This document shows positions 8,889-18,391 of a stretch of DNA of 64,000 nucleotides, in pieces. Every line of letters starts with the position of its first letter. Within the stretch, counting starts at the first letter, position 1. The DNA lies in contig NZ_JAESDI010000009.1 in assembly GCF_019249215.1 (NCBI RefSeq), positions 1-64,000 on the forward strand. The letters are read 5' to 3'. A model generated the notes under the pieces. That model was not told where the DNA came from and searched no databases. It saw only the letters and a list, made by a program, of their open reading frames with translations. A program made the translations under genes and the position numbers. Source of the DNA: Alteromonas lipotrueae (GTDB taxonomy: Bacteria > Pseudomonadota > Gammaproteobacteria > Enterobacterales > Alteromonadaceae).

Positions 8889-9965
8889 TTATTCGCTTTC
8901 AGCCACCGGTAAACCGGCAGGGTTACTCGACCACGCTGTTATTACTGCTTTTACCAATGTTGCCAACGGTATGGCAAAGAAAACGCCCCAGAAGCCCCAA
9001 AGGCCACCAAATACCAGCACGGCAATAATGATGTACAGTGGGTGCAAACTTACTGCTTCAGAGAAAAGCAAAGGCACCAATAAGTTTCCATCTAATGCCT
9101 GAATAATCGAATAGGCAATAAACAAATACCAGAAATCAGGCGTTAAACCCCATTGAAACAATGCAACTATGGCAACAGGAATGGTAACCACCGCCGCGCC
9201 AATATAAGGAATTAGCACAGAAATACCTACCAATACACCAAGCAAAATGGCGTATCGCAAATCCATGAAGGCAAAGGTTACGCACGACACTAAGCTAACA
9301 ATCACGATTTCTATCACTTTGCCGCGAATATAATTGGCAATCTGTGAATTCATTTCATGGCCAACTTGCGTAATCAAACGGCGCTCTCTAGGTAACAATT
9401 GAGAAATGCTTTCTAAGAAATACATTTTGTCTTTCAGCATGAAAAACACCATTAATGGTACAAGTACCGCATAAACTAACAACGCAGCCACATTGGCAAT
9501 ATTACTGAAAGAAGCCGATATTAAGGTCTCTCCCACACCAACAAGTTTGTCGTTTAGCCCTTCCATCATTTGATGAATTTGGTAAACCTGCACGTAGTCA
9601 GGGTATTTTTCTGGCAAGGTTAAGATCCAATCTTGGGCTTTTTGCCATATTAAAGGGGTTTCTTGAATAAGATTAATGCTTTGCCGAGTGACAATGGGCA
9701 CTAACCCAATCAGCATGAAAATGACAAGGGTAATGAACCCCATTAGTACGATGCCGCAGGCAATAGCGCGCCCTACGCCAAATCTAACAAGGTGGGTAAC
9801 CGGCCAATCAAGTAAATACGCCACAACGGCCGCCACTAAAACGGGCATGATAAGCTCGCCCCACAAAAGCAGTGCAGTTGTTGTAATAAGTATGAGAATA
9901 AGCAGCATGGCTGCATCAGGATCGGAAAATTTGCGTCGGTACCAGCGACCAAACACACTGATCAT
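8889..9965 (-). CDS. perM: AI-2E family transporter (PerM-like permease)
   Basis: The start ATG at 9965 has AGGAAG six bases upstream; an in-frame ATG at 10031 lacks this. The product is 358 residues with about eight hydrophobic segments: a pair near the N terminus (LLILILITTTALLLW, LIMPVLVAAVVAYLL), a polar central domain, and a C-terminal membrane bundle with the family motif ALDGNLLVPLLFSEAVSLHP and FGGLWGFWGVFFAIPLA. These match the AI-2E exporter/PerM family, inner-membrane proteins whose substrate varies or is unknown. It is divergent from bepA, as in many gammaproteobacteria. Confidence 0.88.
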   Translation of the reverse strand: MISVFGRWYRRKFSDPDAAMLLILILITTTALLLWGELIMPVLVAAVVAYLLDWPVTHLVRFGVGRAIACGIVLMGFITLVIFMLIGLVPIVTRQSINLIQETPLIWQKAQDWILTLPEKYPDYVQVYQIHQMMEGLNDKLVGVGETLISASFSNIANVAALLVYAVLVPLMVFFMLKDKMYFLESISQLLPRERRLITQVGHEMNSQIANYIRGKVIEIVIVSLVSCVTFAFMDLRYAILLGVLVGISVLIPYIGAAVVTIPVAIVALFQWGLTPDFWYLFIAYSIIQALDGNLLVPLLFSEAVSLHPLYIIIAVLVFGGLWGFWGVFFAIPLATLVKAVITAWSSNPAGLPVAESE

Positions 9966-10245
9966 AAAAGCTTCCTGAGAAATGTTAAGATTAGGATACG
10001 CATCATAGTGTAAAGACTTAGCATCGGGCAATACACTTTCTATTTAAATCAATCTGGTAAGACGATTTAACAAGCAACACACGAGTCAATTGCCAAGGTT
10101 AACGATAATGACAGAGTGACACTAAAACTGGCATAAACGTACTTATCTAGGCAGAATGATAAAATTCACAATAAATAATTGAAACTGAAACGGTACTTTG
10201 ATGCTCTAATACGTATTCCAGTATTGTTCAGTAAATCACAGGTAC

Positions 10246-11715
10246 ATGAAGAAAAGGTTATCTCAAAAACTCTTTGCGCTGTCTTTCCTTATTACAGCCA
10301 GTCTATCGAGTATTGCGCAAGACGCGAGTTATACGAATAAAAATGCGCTGCCTGAAATTGGTGTAGTGGCGTCTGACGCTATTTCTTTAGATAAAGAAAT
10401 GATTGTTGGCGATGCCGTTATGCGTCAAATGCGTGGGCAAAGCCCGCTAATAGCCGATCCTGTTTTAGATGAATATCTACAAGATTTAGGTAACCGCTTA
10501 GTTATTCATGCCGAAAATGCCAAGTTCCCCTTTCGTTTCTTCTGGGTAAACAACGATGCGATTAACGCCTTCGCGTTCTTTGGTGGGCATATAGGTGTTC
10601 ATACTGGCCTTATGCGAAGGGCAAATACTGAAAGTGAATTGGCCTCGGTATTGTCTCACGAAATTTCTCACGTTACACAAAGGCACATTGCTCGAAGCAT
10701 GCAGGCACAACAACGTTCGTCGCCCTTAGCCATTGCGTCACTTATTGGTGGCGTATTAATTGCCATGGCAAACCCTCAAGCGGGTATGGCAGCAATGCAG
10801 GCTGGCCAAGCGGCCTCTGTACAAATGCAAATTGACTACACCCGTTCAAATGAACAAGAGGCTGACCGCATCGGTATTGCTATGTTGTCTCGGGCCGGGT
10901 TTGATGCCAATGGCGCTGCCGACTTCTTTTCAATTATGGCAGAAGAATATCGAAACGTTTCTCGTCCGCCAGCGCGCTTGTTAACGCACCCATTAACTGA
11001 GTCTCGTATTGCCGATGCCCGTTCACGAGCAGACGACTATCCTTCTCGCTTTGTGCCTGTAAGCAAACAGTTTGAACTGGCTAAAGCTAGGATCATGGCC
11101 AGATATTCATTCGAACCTGATTACGCCGTAGAGTATTTCACCGCACAGGTAGATAAAAAGGCTTATCGAGTAAGAGAAGCTTCGCTTTACGCCTTAGCAT
11201 TGGCGTACATGCGTACCGAAGAATACGACAAAGCCCAAGAAATCATTATGGGTGAATTGTTAACCAAAGATAGCGGCAACCTGTTTTACCTAGACGCCGC
11301 AACAGATATTTACATTGCTAAAGGCGAGCCTTTGAAGGCGGTAGAAATGCTGTCACCTTTTGTAGAGAATAGCCCGCGCAATCAAGTACTGGCACTCAAC
11401 CAAGCGAATGCCATGATAAGTGCAAGTCGTTACGATGATGCTATTAGCTTACTGAAAGACTTTTTATTGGTGAACGATGAATACCAAATTGCGCATCAGT
11501 TGATGTCAGAGGCGTATCAAAAAGCGAAGCGCTTTTCGCAAATGCATCAAAGTAAGGCAGAAGTGTACGCCTTGTATGGCGCTTATACTCGCGCCGTAGA
11601 TGAATTACAGTATGCTTATAATTTTGCGAAAGACGACGACCATCTTCAAAAGCAGCGCATTAGGGCAAGAATAAAGCAATTTAGAGATCAAGAAGAGCGG
11701 TTACAGCGTTTATAG
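10246..11715 (+). CDS. bepA: Periplasmic M48 metalloprotease/chaperone BepA (YfgC) with TPR domain
   Basis: The product is 489 residues with an N-terminal signal peptide (KLFALSFLITASLSSIAQ). The M48 peptidase domain carries HEISH (residues 138-142) as the zinc site and NEQEADRIG with Glu205 as third ligand. From about residue 310 tetratricopeptide-like helices follow. BepA promotes assembly of the LPS transporter LptD and degrades misfolded outer-membrane proteins, and length and domain order match that family. Its 3' end overlaps the convergent thioredoxin-like gene by six bases. Confidence 0.93.
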   Translation: MKKRLSQKLFALSFLITASLSSIAQDASYTNKNALPEIGVVASDAISLDKEMIVGDAVMRQMRGQSPLIADPVLDEYLQDLGNRLVIHAENAKFPFRFFWVNNDAINAFAFFGGHIGVHTGLMRRANTESELASVLSHEISHVTQRHIARSMQAQQRSSPLAIASLIGGVLIAMANPQAGMAAMQAGQAASVQMQIDYTRSNEQEADRIGIAMLSRAGFDANGAADFFSIMAEEYRNVSRPPARLLTHPLTESRIADARSRADDYPSRFVPVSKQFELAKARIMARYSFEPDYAVEYFTAQVDKKAYRVREASLYALALAYMRTEEYDKAQEIIMGELLTKDSGNLFYLDAATDIYIAKGEPLKAVEMLSPFVENSPRNQVLALNQANAMISASRYDDAISLLKDFLLVNDEYQIAHQLMSEAYQKAKRFSQMHQSKAEVYALYGAYTRAVDELQYAYNFAKDDDHLQKQRIRARIKQFRDQEERLQRL

Positions 11716-12201
11716 CGCCTGCGCCTGCAACGCCGCAATTTTGTCTTTTAAGATGTCAGCGGTTACCTCACCTAAAATCTCGGCTTGAACCTGCCCTTTC
11801 GGGCCCACAATATAAGTCGCCGGTAAATACGGCGGCTTTGTAATGGGAAGCTGGGTTTCTTCATTGGCTACAATCAAATTCAGCGTAATATCAAACTTGT
11901 TTGCCATGGCCTGTAAATCATCTTCCGGTAGCACGTCGTAATTAATCGCGAATAACAAAGTGTTTGGCGGTAGGTTTTCGCTTAAATGATGTAACTCAGG
12001 CATTTCTCTTAAACACGGCGCACACCAGGGTGCAAAGTAATTAATGATCACCCAATTACCTTCTAAATCACGCCATTTATATGTTTCGCCCTGAAGGGTT
12101 TCAAAGTCGGTTTGATGGTAATTGTAAAACCATACTCCAGCGGTTGCCGAAAGTAACATCACCAATATAATCAACAGCCCTTGCTTCACAGCGTTCGTCA
12201 T
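11710..12201 (-). CDS. TlpA-like membrane-anchored thioredoxin-fold protein
   Basis: The product is 163 residues: an N-terminal membrane anchor or signal (LLIILVMLLSATAGVWF), then a thioredoxin fold with the redox motif WCAPC (Cys60, Cys63) in FAPWCAPCLREMPEL, and a cis-Pro region (KPPYLPATYIVGPKG). It probably acts as a periplasmic thiol reductase in the TlpA/ResA/DsbE class. The substrate is unknown; nothing links it to cytochrome c maturation here. It is convergent with bepA. Confidence 0.85.
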   Translation of the reverse strand: MTNAVKQGLLIILVMLLSATAGVWFYNYHQTDFETLQGETYKWRDLEGNWVIINYFAPWCAPCLREMPELHHLSENLPPNTLLFAINYDVLPEDDLQAMANKFDITLNLIVANEETQLPITKPPYLPATYIVGPKGQVQAEILGEVTADILKDKIAALQAQAL

Positions 12202-12543
12202 TTTTAGCGTACCTTTTTGCCTTATGAACAGCGTTATTATTTATAAAAACAATATTACCAACAATATAAACAGCAACGGTGTGCAAACATGCCTTGCTGC
12301 GTATTTAATAGCAAGTATTTTCATGTATTTGGGAATGAGATTACTTTGGTATTTACGCCATATTAAACGCGTAGTTTGCACATGCAGGGTTAATTGCTTA
12401 GCATCACCTTTCATTTATGGGGCCTACACACCAATATTATTGCGCTTTTGTCACTAATAAGGCCTTAGCACCTTGAAAAATACCTTCAAACAAGCAATAG
12501 TCAGCGCCAAAATTTGGCAATGATTTAACGATGAGGCGACATT
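12202..12543. other. Intergenic region without recognised gene
   Basis: 342 bases between the divergent thioredoxin-like gene and arsC. A 77-codon frame on the plus strand has Cys-rich, low-complexity composition and no start signal, so I do not call it. Promoters for both flanking genes presumably lie here, but I cannot place them. Confidence 0.5.
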
Positions 12544-12897
12544 ATGTCTTCGGTTACTATTTTACATAACCCGCGCTGCTCTAAAAGCCGCCAAACCTTA
12601 GCACTACTTGAAGAAAAAGGTATCTCGCCTACCGTAGTAGAATATTTAAAAACGCCACTGAGTATCGATGAACTTAACACCTTGTTCGGGCAACTTAACA
12701 TAGAAAATGTGCGAGACATGATGCGTACCAAAGAAGAAGCCTATAAAGCGAATGCATTAGGTGGTGCAGATATTACCGATGAGCAGCTTTTCGCCGCTAT
12801 GGTAGAACACCCTAAGTTAATTGAGCGCCCTGTGGTGATTAACAACAATACAGCCCGTATTGGAAGGCCGCCAGAGGCCGTACTGGAAATCGTATAA
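12544..12897 (+). CDS. arsC: ArsC-family reductase (YfgD-like)
   Basis: The product is 117 residues. The N terminus TILHNPRCSKSRQTLALLEE carries the ArsC active-site cysteine (Cys12). The family arginines are in IENVRDMMRTKEEAYK, and the end reads RPVVINNNTARIGRPPEAVL. These are the hallmarks of glutaredoxin-dependent ArsC/YfgD enzymes. There is no ars operon nearby; in this position (after bepA, before wrbA) the gene is the housekeeping YfgD type, so true arsenate reduction is not certain. The Shine-Dalgarno is GAGG, about eight bases before the start. The stop overlaps the next start (TAATG). Confidence 0.9.
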   Translation: MSSVTILHNPRCSKSRQTLALLEEKGISPTVVEYLKTPLSIDELNTLFGQLNIENVRDMMRTKEEAYKANALGGADITDEQLFAAMVEHPKLIERPVVINNNTARIGRPPEAVLEIV

Positions 12898-13613
12898 TGG
12901 GCCCTATTTTAATTCTTTATTACAGCCGCCATGGCAGTACCAAAAGGTTAGCCGATGCTATAGCACATGGGGCAATGGCTGAACTATCAAGCATGGAAGC
13001 CAATGCTATCTCTGCATCACCGGCTACAGCTGCATCATTTGTACGACCTGAAGTAATAGTGCGCAGCGTGGCAAGCCTAAACATTAACTCGAATAGTTCA
13101 AGTGATCAGGGCTCAGGCGAAGAAAATGCAGATGCCAGTTTAAAAGAGGCAAACCCTAACGCAGCCCCCACGGTAACCTTACAAGAACTCGAGCAGTGTA
13201 GCGCGCTTGCCCTAGGAAGCCCTACGCGATTTGGTAACATGGCTGCACCAGTGAAGCATTTTTTAGACAGCACCAGCAGCCAATGGTTAAAAGGATCGTT
13301 AATTAATAAGCCTGCGTGTGTATTTACATCAAGCTCTTCCATGCATGGCGGTCAAGAATCAACGCTGCTGTCTATGATGATTCCGCTATTTCACCATGGC
13401 ATGGTGATGTGCGGCCTGCCCTACAGCGAGCCTGCGCTTCATCACACGCGAAGTGGTGGTAGCCCTTACGGTGTGAGCCATGTGGCCCTAGATAATGCGG
13501 TCACACTTACCGAAGATGAAAAATCTTTATGTATTGCTCAAGGTAAACGTCTGGCAAACTTAGCCAGTGCTTTGTGGCATGCAAATAACCAGGAGACAAC
13601 ACATGGCGCCTAA
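12897..13613 (+). CDS. wrbA: WrbA-type NAD(P)H:quinone oxidoreductase with a Ser-rich insertion
   Basis: The product is a flavodoxin-fold protein of 238 residues. The FMN phosphate loop is YYSRHGSTKRLADAIAHGA, the family signature GSPTRFGNMAAPVKHFLD, and the second signature SSSSMHGGQESTLLSMMIPL then FHHGMVMCGLPYSE. It is about 40 residues longer than E. coli WrbA, through a polar insert at about residues 45-90 (SNSSSDQGSGEENADASLKE) that falls before the strand leading to GSPTRFG. WrbA enzymes reduce quinones by two electrons with FMN. The gene starts within the arsC stop and overlaps the next gene by 11 bases, so they form one operon. Confidence 0.87.
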   Translation: MGPILILYYSRHGSTKRLADAIAHGAMAELSSMEANAISASPATAASFVRPEVIVRSVASLNINSNSSSDQGSGEENADASLKEANPNAAPTVTLQELEQCSALALGSPTRFGNMAAPVKHFLDSTSSQWLKGSLINKPACVFTSSSSMHGGQESTLLSMMIPLFHHGMVMCGLPYSEPALHHTRSGGSPYGVSHVALDNAVTLTEDEKSLCIAQGKRLANLASALWHANNQETTHGA

Positions 13614-14022
13614 TACGCGTTTTTATCGTTATTTGGCACTGGGTTGTCATACCTTATTAATTGTGTGGATTATTGCGTGGCAGTTTTTTCTTAATAAAAC
13701 GCTAACGTACTCACCAATATTTATTACGCTAGTTTATTTAGTGCCGTTACTTTTACCTTACAAAGGCGTTATACAAGGTAAGCCGTATACTCACGCTTGG
13801 GCAAATTTCGTGGTACTGTTTTATCTAATGCACGGCTGTACTGTGGCTTATGCAGTGCCTGAAGAACGCTGGTATGCAGCAATTGAAATTCTGCTTTGTG
13901 TAGGAATGTTTGTTGGCTGCAGTGCGTTTGCGCGCAAACGTGGACGTGAACTTGGCCTTGGATTGAAAAAACTTAAACAAGTTATGCAAGAAGAAAAGGC
14001 GCATTTCGAACAAGGGGAATAA
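13603..14022 (+). CDS. DUF2069 family inner-membrane protein
   Basis: The start ATG at 13603 follows AGGAG seven bases upstream and overlaps wrbA; an upstream in-frame ATG lies inside wrbA without a site. The product is 139 residues with four hydrophobic segments (LALGCHTLLIVWIIAWQFFL, SPIFITLVYLVPLLLP, ANFVVLFYLMHGCTVAYAV, IEILLCVGMFVGCSAF) and a basic C-terminal tail. This fits DUF2069, a small membrane family often next to wrbA in gammaproteobacteria; the function is unknown. Confidence 0.85.
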   Translation: MAPNTRFYRYLALGCHTLLIVWIIAWQFFLNKTLTYSPIFITLVYLVPLLLPYKGVIQGKPYTHAWANFVVLFYLMHGCTVAYAVPEERWYAAIEILLCVGMFVGCSAFARKRGRELGLGLKKLKQVMQEEKAHFEQGE

Positions 14023-14024
14023 CA

Positions 14025-15944
14025 ATGAAGTGGCTACTACCAATTTCACTGCTGGCATTATACGGATGCGGCGGTTCAGGAGGCGATAGCAATGTCACTA
14101 CACCCACCCCATCTTCGCCACCCAGTCTAACCATTCAGGGCGCCAGCGAACTCATTGCTGGCGACTCTGCCGATTTTGCCGTTATTGCCCCATCAGGCAC
14201 ATCAATCACCAGCGTAAATTGGACTGTTAATGCGGTGAGTGGTGCAAGCACGGAAGCAGGCAGTATCGCTCCTCTTGCCTCTCACACCCAAGCCATAGGC
14301 TTCGATGTTACGGCGGCCGGTGAATACCTTATTTCGGTTACCGCATCGTTTTCAAGCGGCGAAACCTCTACCCACGAAACCTTAACCCACGAGCTTAGCC
14401 TTACCGTTATTGAAGATCAGCCCCCTGAAGCCATTTTACGCTTAGGTCACGAAGCCAGCGAAGGTGGCCGCGTTTCATTGCACGTAGATAACAACAGTTT
14501 AAAAACCGTAACGGACATTACCTGGGAACAGCTATCCGGGGCATCCATACCCGCATTTACCTTTGATGACGACGATTTATCCTACAACCTTTATTTTCAA
14601 GCACCCCAAGTCAGCGCAGACAGCATTGCAAAAATTCAAGCTACGCTAACTTTCGATGATGGTTCTACCTCAACCGATACCGTTCAGGTAGTGATAAAAA
14701 ATATTGATATAAATTCGGATGCGTATTTCGTTGACGACTCAGGCAGTATTCCAGAAACCGTTACTTCGCACATGCTAGCGTACCGCCCGAATAGCCCCTA
14801 TGCCTCTGCGTTGGAAGCTTGTGTATACAACAATGAACTAACATCAAGCTGCACCTTTGCCCAACTTCCTCTTATTGGGCAGCAAACAGAATCGCCAACA
14901 ATTGATGATATTTTAGATAGAACCTATGTGTCTCACCCTTGGATGGGAGAAGCATTCGAGCAGTTCTTACAAACCTCTAACAGCAGCGAAGATTTGCTAC
15001 AAATGCTAAGAGCAATCAGTGCGGTTGTGATTTCTTACGATATTCGCCCCTCGTTTTATTGGGCGGTTACCGGTGCTATTTATCTGGACGCGAATAATTT
15101 TTGGCGCAGCCCTGAAGAACGAGACACCATTAATACCCAGCCCGACTATCGTAGCGGCTTTGGTAGTGATTTAGATTTTTCTATTTTTTGGCGATATGTG
15201 AAAGACGCTGAATACTACTACCCACAAACTGGCTTGGCAGCGTCAACAAGGTCAACCCGTACACAACAAGGTGTCGATGCCGCACTAACATGGTTGATGT
15301 ACCACGAACTCGCCCATGCGAATGATTTCTTCGACTACACAACTTGGTCGACCTTATCTAACAGTAATACACCTTTAAACTACGTTAACAACAACACGCC
15401 TTTATCTACAGGCCTTGAAAACACCTTGCCACTGACTTCATCTCAACTGCATGCGCTGGCGCAGGTACGCTACGGCGGCGATGAAGCCAACAGTACACAG
15501 CGCGCTTATTCAGCGGCTCAAGTAGCCAATTGGTTTGCAAGCGACGGCGCAGTGACCTTTTATTCCTATTATACCGAAAGAGAAGACTTTGCTAATTTGG
15601 TCGAGCGTTTCATGATGCTTCATCGTATGGGCGCCAGTGCCGATGTGGGTATATTTTCGGGTGATGCAGTAGACGATGGTTCTTATAATGTCACTTGGGG
15701 GCAACGAGATCGTATAAACGATGACAACCTTCAATTACGAGCAGATTATGCGGTTAGCCGCGTATTACCCGAACTCGACATTCCGGCTATTCAAGCTGCA
15801 ATGCCAACACCGACTTTATTTCCTGCCGGAAGCACGTGGTTTAATACGGTGGATTTAGACAATGACGGTAGTGTTGAGCTAACAAGCGATGAAAAGAATG
15901 CGATTATAAAAGCACAAGAGAAGCTTGAAGAGCGTCAATATTAG
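14025..15944 (+). CDS. Large lipoprotein with HExxH metallopeptidase-like motif and EF-hand-like loop
   Basis: The product is 639 residues, two bases after the previous stop. The N terminus MKWLLPISLLALYGC is a lipoprotein signal (Cys15), followed by a Gly/Ser/Thr/Pro linker. Residues ~40-230 look like two Ig/PKD-type beta domains. The C-terminal half is mainly helical and contains MYHELAHANDFF with HELAH at residues 427-431, an HExxH zinc signature. Near the end DLDNDGSVELTSDE (from residue 610) matches an EF-hand calcium loop. I infer a cell-surface zinc peptidase or a catalytically related protein. I do not recognise a named family, and the third zinc ligand is not identified. Confidence 0.75.
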   Translation: MKWLLPISLLALYGCGGSGGDSNVTTPTPSSPPSLTIQGASELIAGDSADFAVIAPSGTSITSVNWTVNAVSGASTEAGSIAPLASHTQAIGFDVTAAGEYLISVTASFSSGETSTHETLTHELSLTVIEDQPPEAILRLGHEASEGGRVSLHVDNNSLKTVTDITWEQLSGASIPAFTFDDDDLSYNLYFQAPQVSADSIAKIQATLTFDDGSTSTDTVQVVIKNIDINSDAYFVDDSGSIPETVTSHMLAYRPNSPYASALEACVYNNELTSSCTFAQLPLIGQQTESPTIDDILDRTYVSHPWMGEAFEQFLQTSNSSEDLLQMLRAISAVVISYDIRPSFYWAVTGAIYLDANNFWRSPEERDTINTQPDYRSGFGSDLDFSIFWRYVKDAEYYYPQTGLAASTRSTRTQQGVDAALTWLMYHELAHANDFFDYTTWSTLSNSNTPLNYVNNNTPLSTGLENTLPLTSSQLHALAQVRYGGDEANSTQRAYSAAQVANWFASDGAVTFYSYYTEREDFANLVERFMMLHRMGASADVGIFSGDAVDDGSYNVTWGQRDRINDDNLQLRADYAVSRVLPELDIPAIQAAMPTPTLFPAGSTWFNTVDLDNDGSVELTSDEKNAIIKAQEKLEERQY

Positions 15945-16006
15945 GAAGAGAAACCCGGTACTGATATTACCGCAGAGCGATAGCGGCAGGAATAAAGCTG
16001 TGCTAA

Positions 16007-16759
16007 TTAAAGCCCGAGTTCTCGCTTAACCATCGCCACCGAGAGCTTTTTTTGTTCCTGCAATGAACGGGTATCAAGCCTTGCTAGTAAGCTTAACAAG
16101 CTACGTAAATCTCGGTCGCTGTGGTGCAGCAAAAACTGCAATGCCTGTTCTGACAACCGCAATCCGCGTTGATTAGCACGCAATCGAACCACTTCCTTAC
16201 GCGATTCATCATTAAGCGCCGTTAAATGATAAATTACGCCCCACGCAAGCCTAGAACTTAAATCGGGTAATTGAAATGCGGGATGTGACGGTCCATGCTG
16301 ACTGCTACCAACAATGAGTGCGTGAGGGTTTTCTATCACCCGATTGAAAAGGTCGAATAAGGCTTCTTCCCATCGCGGATGACCAGCAATGGCATGTATA
16401 TTATCTAAACAGATAACCGAAAGGTTTTCTAACCCATCAAAAATATCAAAAGACCACTGGGCATGGCCATTTAAATTCAGATAAAGGTGATTCACGTTTT
16501 GCTGCGCCAGTTGATGACACAAGGCATACAGTAAATGGCTTTTACCTAACCCCTGCCCACCTAAAAGGGTAACCAATGGCAGATGTAGTGCAGAAAGCGA
16601 TGCCAACGACGGCGCATCCTGCCATGCAGGCATAGCACTTGGAATACCCTTAAGTAACGCCACCACTTCTTGGTTTCCTGTATCAATAAAACTGTCAAAG
16701 GTTTCATCTGTGGGTAGCGTTACAGGGAGAGTTAGCTGCATAGCAAGGGGGTCATTCAT
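16007..16759 (-). CDS. hda: DnaA regulatory inactivator Hda
   Basis: The product is 250 residues if started at 16759, overlapping the DUF2066 stop by eight bases; an alternative ATG at 16741 would put the clamp-binding motif MQLTLPV right at the N terminus, as in other Hda proteins. AAA+ features: P-loop GGQGLGKS (residues 67-74), Walker B-like LSVICLDNIHAI, and sensor region PDLSSRLAWGVIYHL. Hda binds the sliding clamp and stimulates ATP hydrolysis on DnaA, preventing re-initiation. The coupled position behind DUF2066 is common in this order. Identity is secure; the start is less so. Confidence 0.9.
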   Translation of the reverse strand: MNDPLAMQLTLPVTLPTDETFDSFIDTGNQEVVALLKGIPSAMPAWQDAPSLASLSALHLPLVTLLGGQGLGKSHLLYALCHQLAQQNVNHLYLNLNGHAQWSFDIFDGLENLSVICLDNIHAIAGHPRWEEALFDLFNRVIENPHALIVGSSQHGPSHPAFQLPDLSSRLAWGVIYHLTALNDESRKEVVRLRANQRGLRLSEQALQFLLHHSDRDLRSLLSLLARLDTRSLQEQKKLSVAMVKRELGL

Positions 16760-18122
16760 TCCAGTAAAAAGTATATCCTTCTACAACTTGACCGAAGGAA
16801 TCTGTTACAGGCCGCAGTTTAGATTCAAGCCTTACCGTATTGAGTAAATCTTCCGGGGTACCAAGCAAGGTTAAGTTGTACGTGGCTACGGAACCGGTTT
16901 GGCCGGTTAACATGGCTTCTTCTATCACGCTTAAGCTTTTCAAATACGCATTAGCATTAGCGTATTTTTTCAATGAGTCTACGTTGGCAACCGACACAGA
17001 GATTTGCACTCTTTCTGCGTCTACCGCACCGGGTATCACTGCATATTGTGAAGATAGATAGTTGGCATAAGCATCAACCAATTGCTGCGTGAGAGAGGTG
17101 GGTTCATCGGCGAAAATAGACCCGTAGCTTACTTTGCCATTGCCCACAAACACCCAATCAAGCGCATACTCTCCCTCTTGCGCTTTTTGTGCGTATTGGG
17201 TGAATTCGTCCATCGTGAAAGGCGGCAATGCTTGCACTTCATTCACCATCGCAGTTGATACTTCATCGCCTACAAGGCTTGCTTGTTGTTCTTCGTTTGC
17301 CTGCAGATTCACGCCATCAACTTCATCTAAATCGAGTTGACCACTTAGTGGTTGCTCTGTGCCTGCACGCGCATTTTGGTTTTCATTATCAGCGTAGCTA
17401 TTATCTTCGTAATTAGTATCTTGGTAAACACCACCTTCACCAGTTCCAGACGAAGCAGGCAACCCTTCAGGGATAGACGGCATCTCGCCAGGGGTATTTT
17501 TATATAGGCGAGCGCCAATAATATTATCAACACCATAACGCTGCGATGATGCTGTTAAAGACTGAACAAACCTACCCCACACATCGTAAATTGAAATACT
17601 GGCTGAATCGGTTAAATCCATTAGCGGTAAGCTTACCGGCACACCGCGGGTTTTCGCGGTGTGAACCAACATTTCCCCTACAGGCGTTGGTGTACTTTCA
17701 TCTAAAATGATGCGTTCGTTATCGTCGGTTTCTGTGGCCAACCACACAATAGTTTCTGGTCTACGTTCGCCCCACAAAGGCAGGCCTTCACGTTTCATCA
17801 GCTCAGTCAGCTTAGTTTTATCAAACTCAGCGACATAATAGGTTTCGTTGCCTGAATAGGAAAAACGGTACGAGCGAAGGTACGCTTCAGGCGTTCTAAG
17901 TGCGGCCCTTACGCCAGGGTTCTGCAACACCTCGGTATTTCCTGATACCTTCACCATTACTTGAGTTAGGGCTTTTTTTACTGCGTTGGCTTGTGTTTTT
18001 TGACTCTGATCACTAACAGGTATCTGTGCTTCATTAACCACCACGTGCTGCGTAGCATGGGCACTCATTGTGCACACCGCTATTGCCACCCCTACACCGC
18101 GAATTAATTGTTGCTGAAACAT
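16752..18122 (-). CDS. DUF2066 domain-containing exported protein
   Basis: I start it at the ATG 18122, giving MFQQQLIRGVGVAIAVCTMS and a cleavable signal peptide ending AHA. The frame extends to a GTG at 18164 whose Shine-Dalgarno is too close. The product is 456 residues. The conserved first part reads QTQANAVKKALTQVMVKVSG, then VRAALRTPEAYLRSYRF. The centre is an acidic, low-complexity stretch rich in Glu/Asn/Gly (about residues 215-275). The C-terminal part is a second mixed alpha/beta domain. The function of DUF2066 is unknown. It is upstream of and overlapping hda, probably co-transcribed. Confidence 0.82.
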   Translation of the reverse strand: MFQQQLIRGVGVAIAVCTMSAHATQHVVVNEAQIPVSDQSQKTQANAVKKALTQVMVKVSGNTEVLQNPGVRAALRTPEAYLRSYRFSYSGNETYYVAEFDKTKLTELMKREGLPLWGERRPETIVWLATETDDNERIILDESTPTPVGEMLVHTAKTRGVPVSLPLMDLTDSASISIYDVWGRFVQSLTASSQRYGVDNIIGARLYKNTPGEMPSIPEGLPASSGTGEGGVYQDTNYEDNSYADNENQNARAGTEQPLSGQLDLDEVDGVNLQANEEQQASLVGDEVSTAMVNEVQALPPFTMDEFTQYAQKAQEGEYALDWVFVGNGKVSYGSIFADEPTSLTQQLVDAYANYLSSQYAVIPGAVDAERVQISVSVANVDSLKKYANANAYLKSLSVIEEAMLTGQTGSVATYNLTLLGTPEDLLNTVRLESKLRPVTDSFGQVVEGYTFYWNE

Positions 18123-18391
18123 ACGCCTAATTTTCCTGTTCCGATAAGAAATCAATTTCTTCACTACTCCACTACAACGTCAAAAGATCGTTGCCCGCTA
18201 TTCTCTGTCATATTCATGTTTATTTCATCTATAAATATAAAAAACGAAGTTTGAAGCCGCTAAAAAAGGTAATTCATACTCAAATTACACTTTTTTCACA
18301 TGATCTGACCCTTATCCGCCTTAGTCAATTGGACTTGTGGTGACTTACTGGTAGAATCCGCGTTTTTCTACCTCTTACTCTTAGTTCTAGG

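Noticed and set aside
12224-12457. 77-codon frame between the thioredoxin-like gene and arsC
   Set aside because: AT-rich, no Shine-Dalgarno, no recognisable motif and composition unlike neighbouring genes.
16840-17340. Two plus-strand frames of about 70 codons opposite the DUF2066 gene
   Set aside because: Shadow frames with Ser/Thr-rich composition and no start signals.
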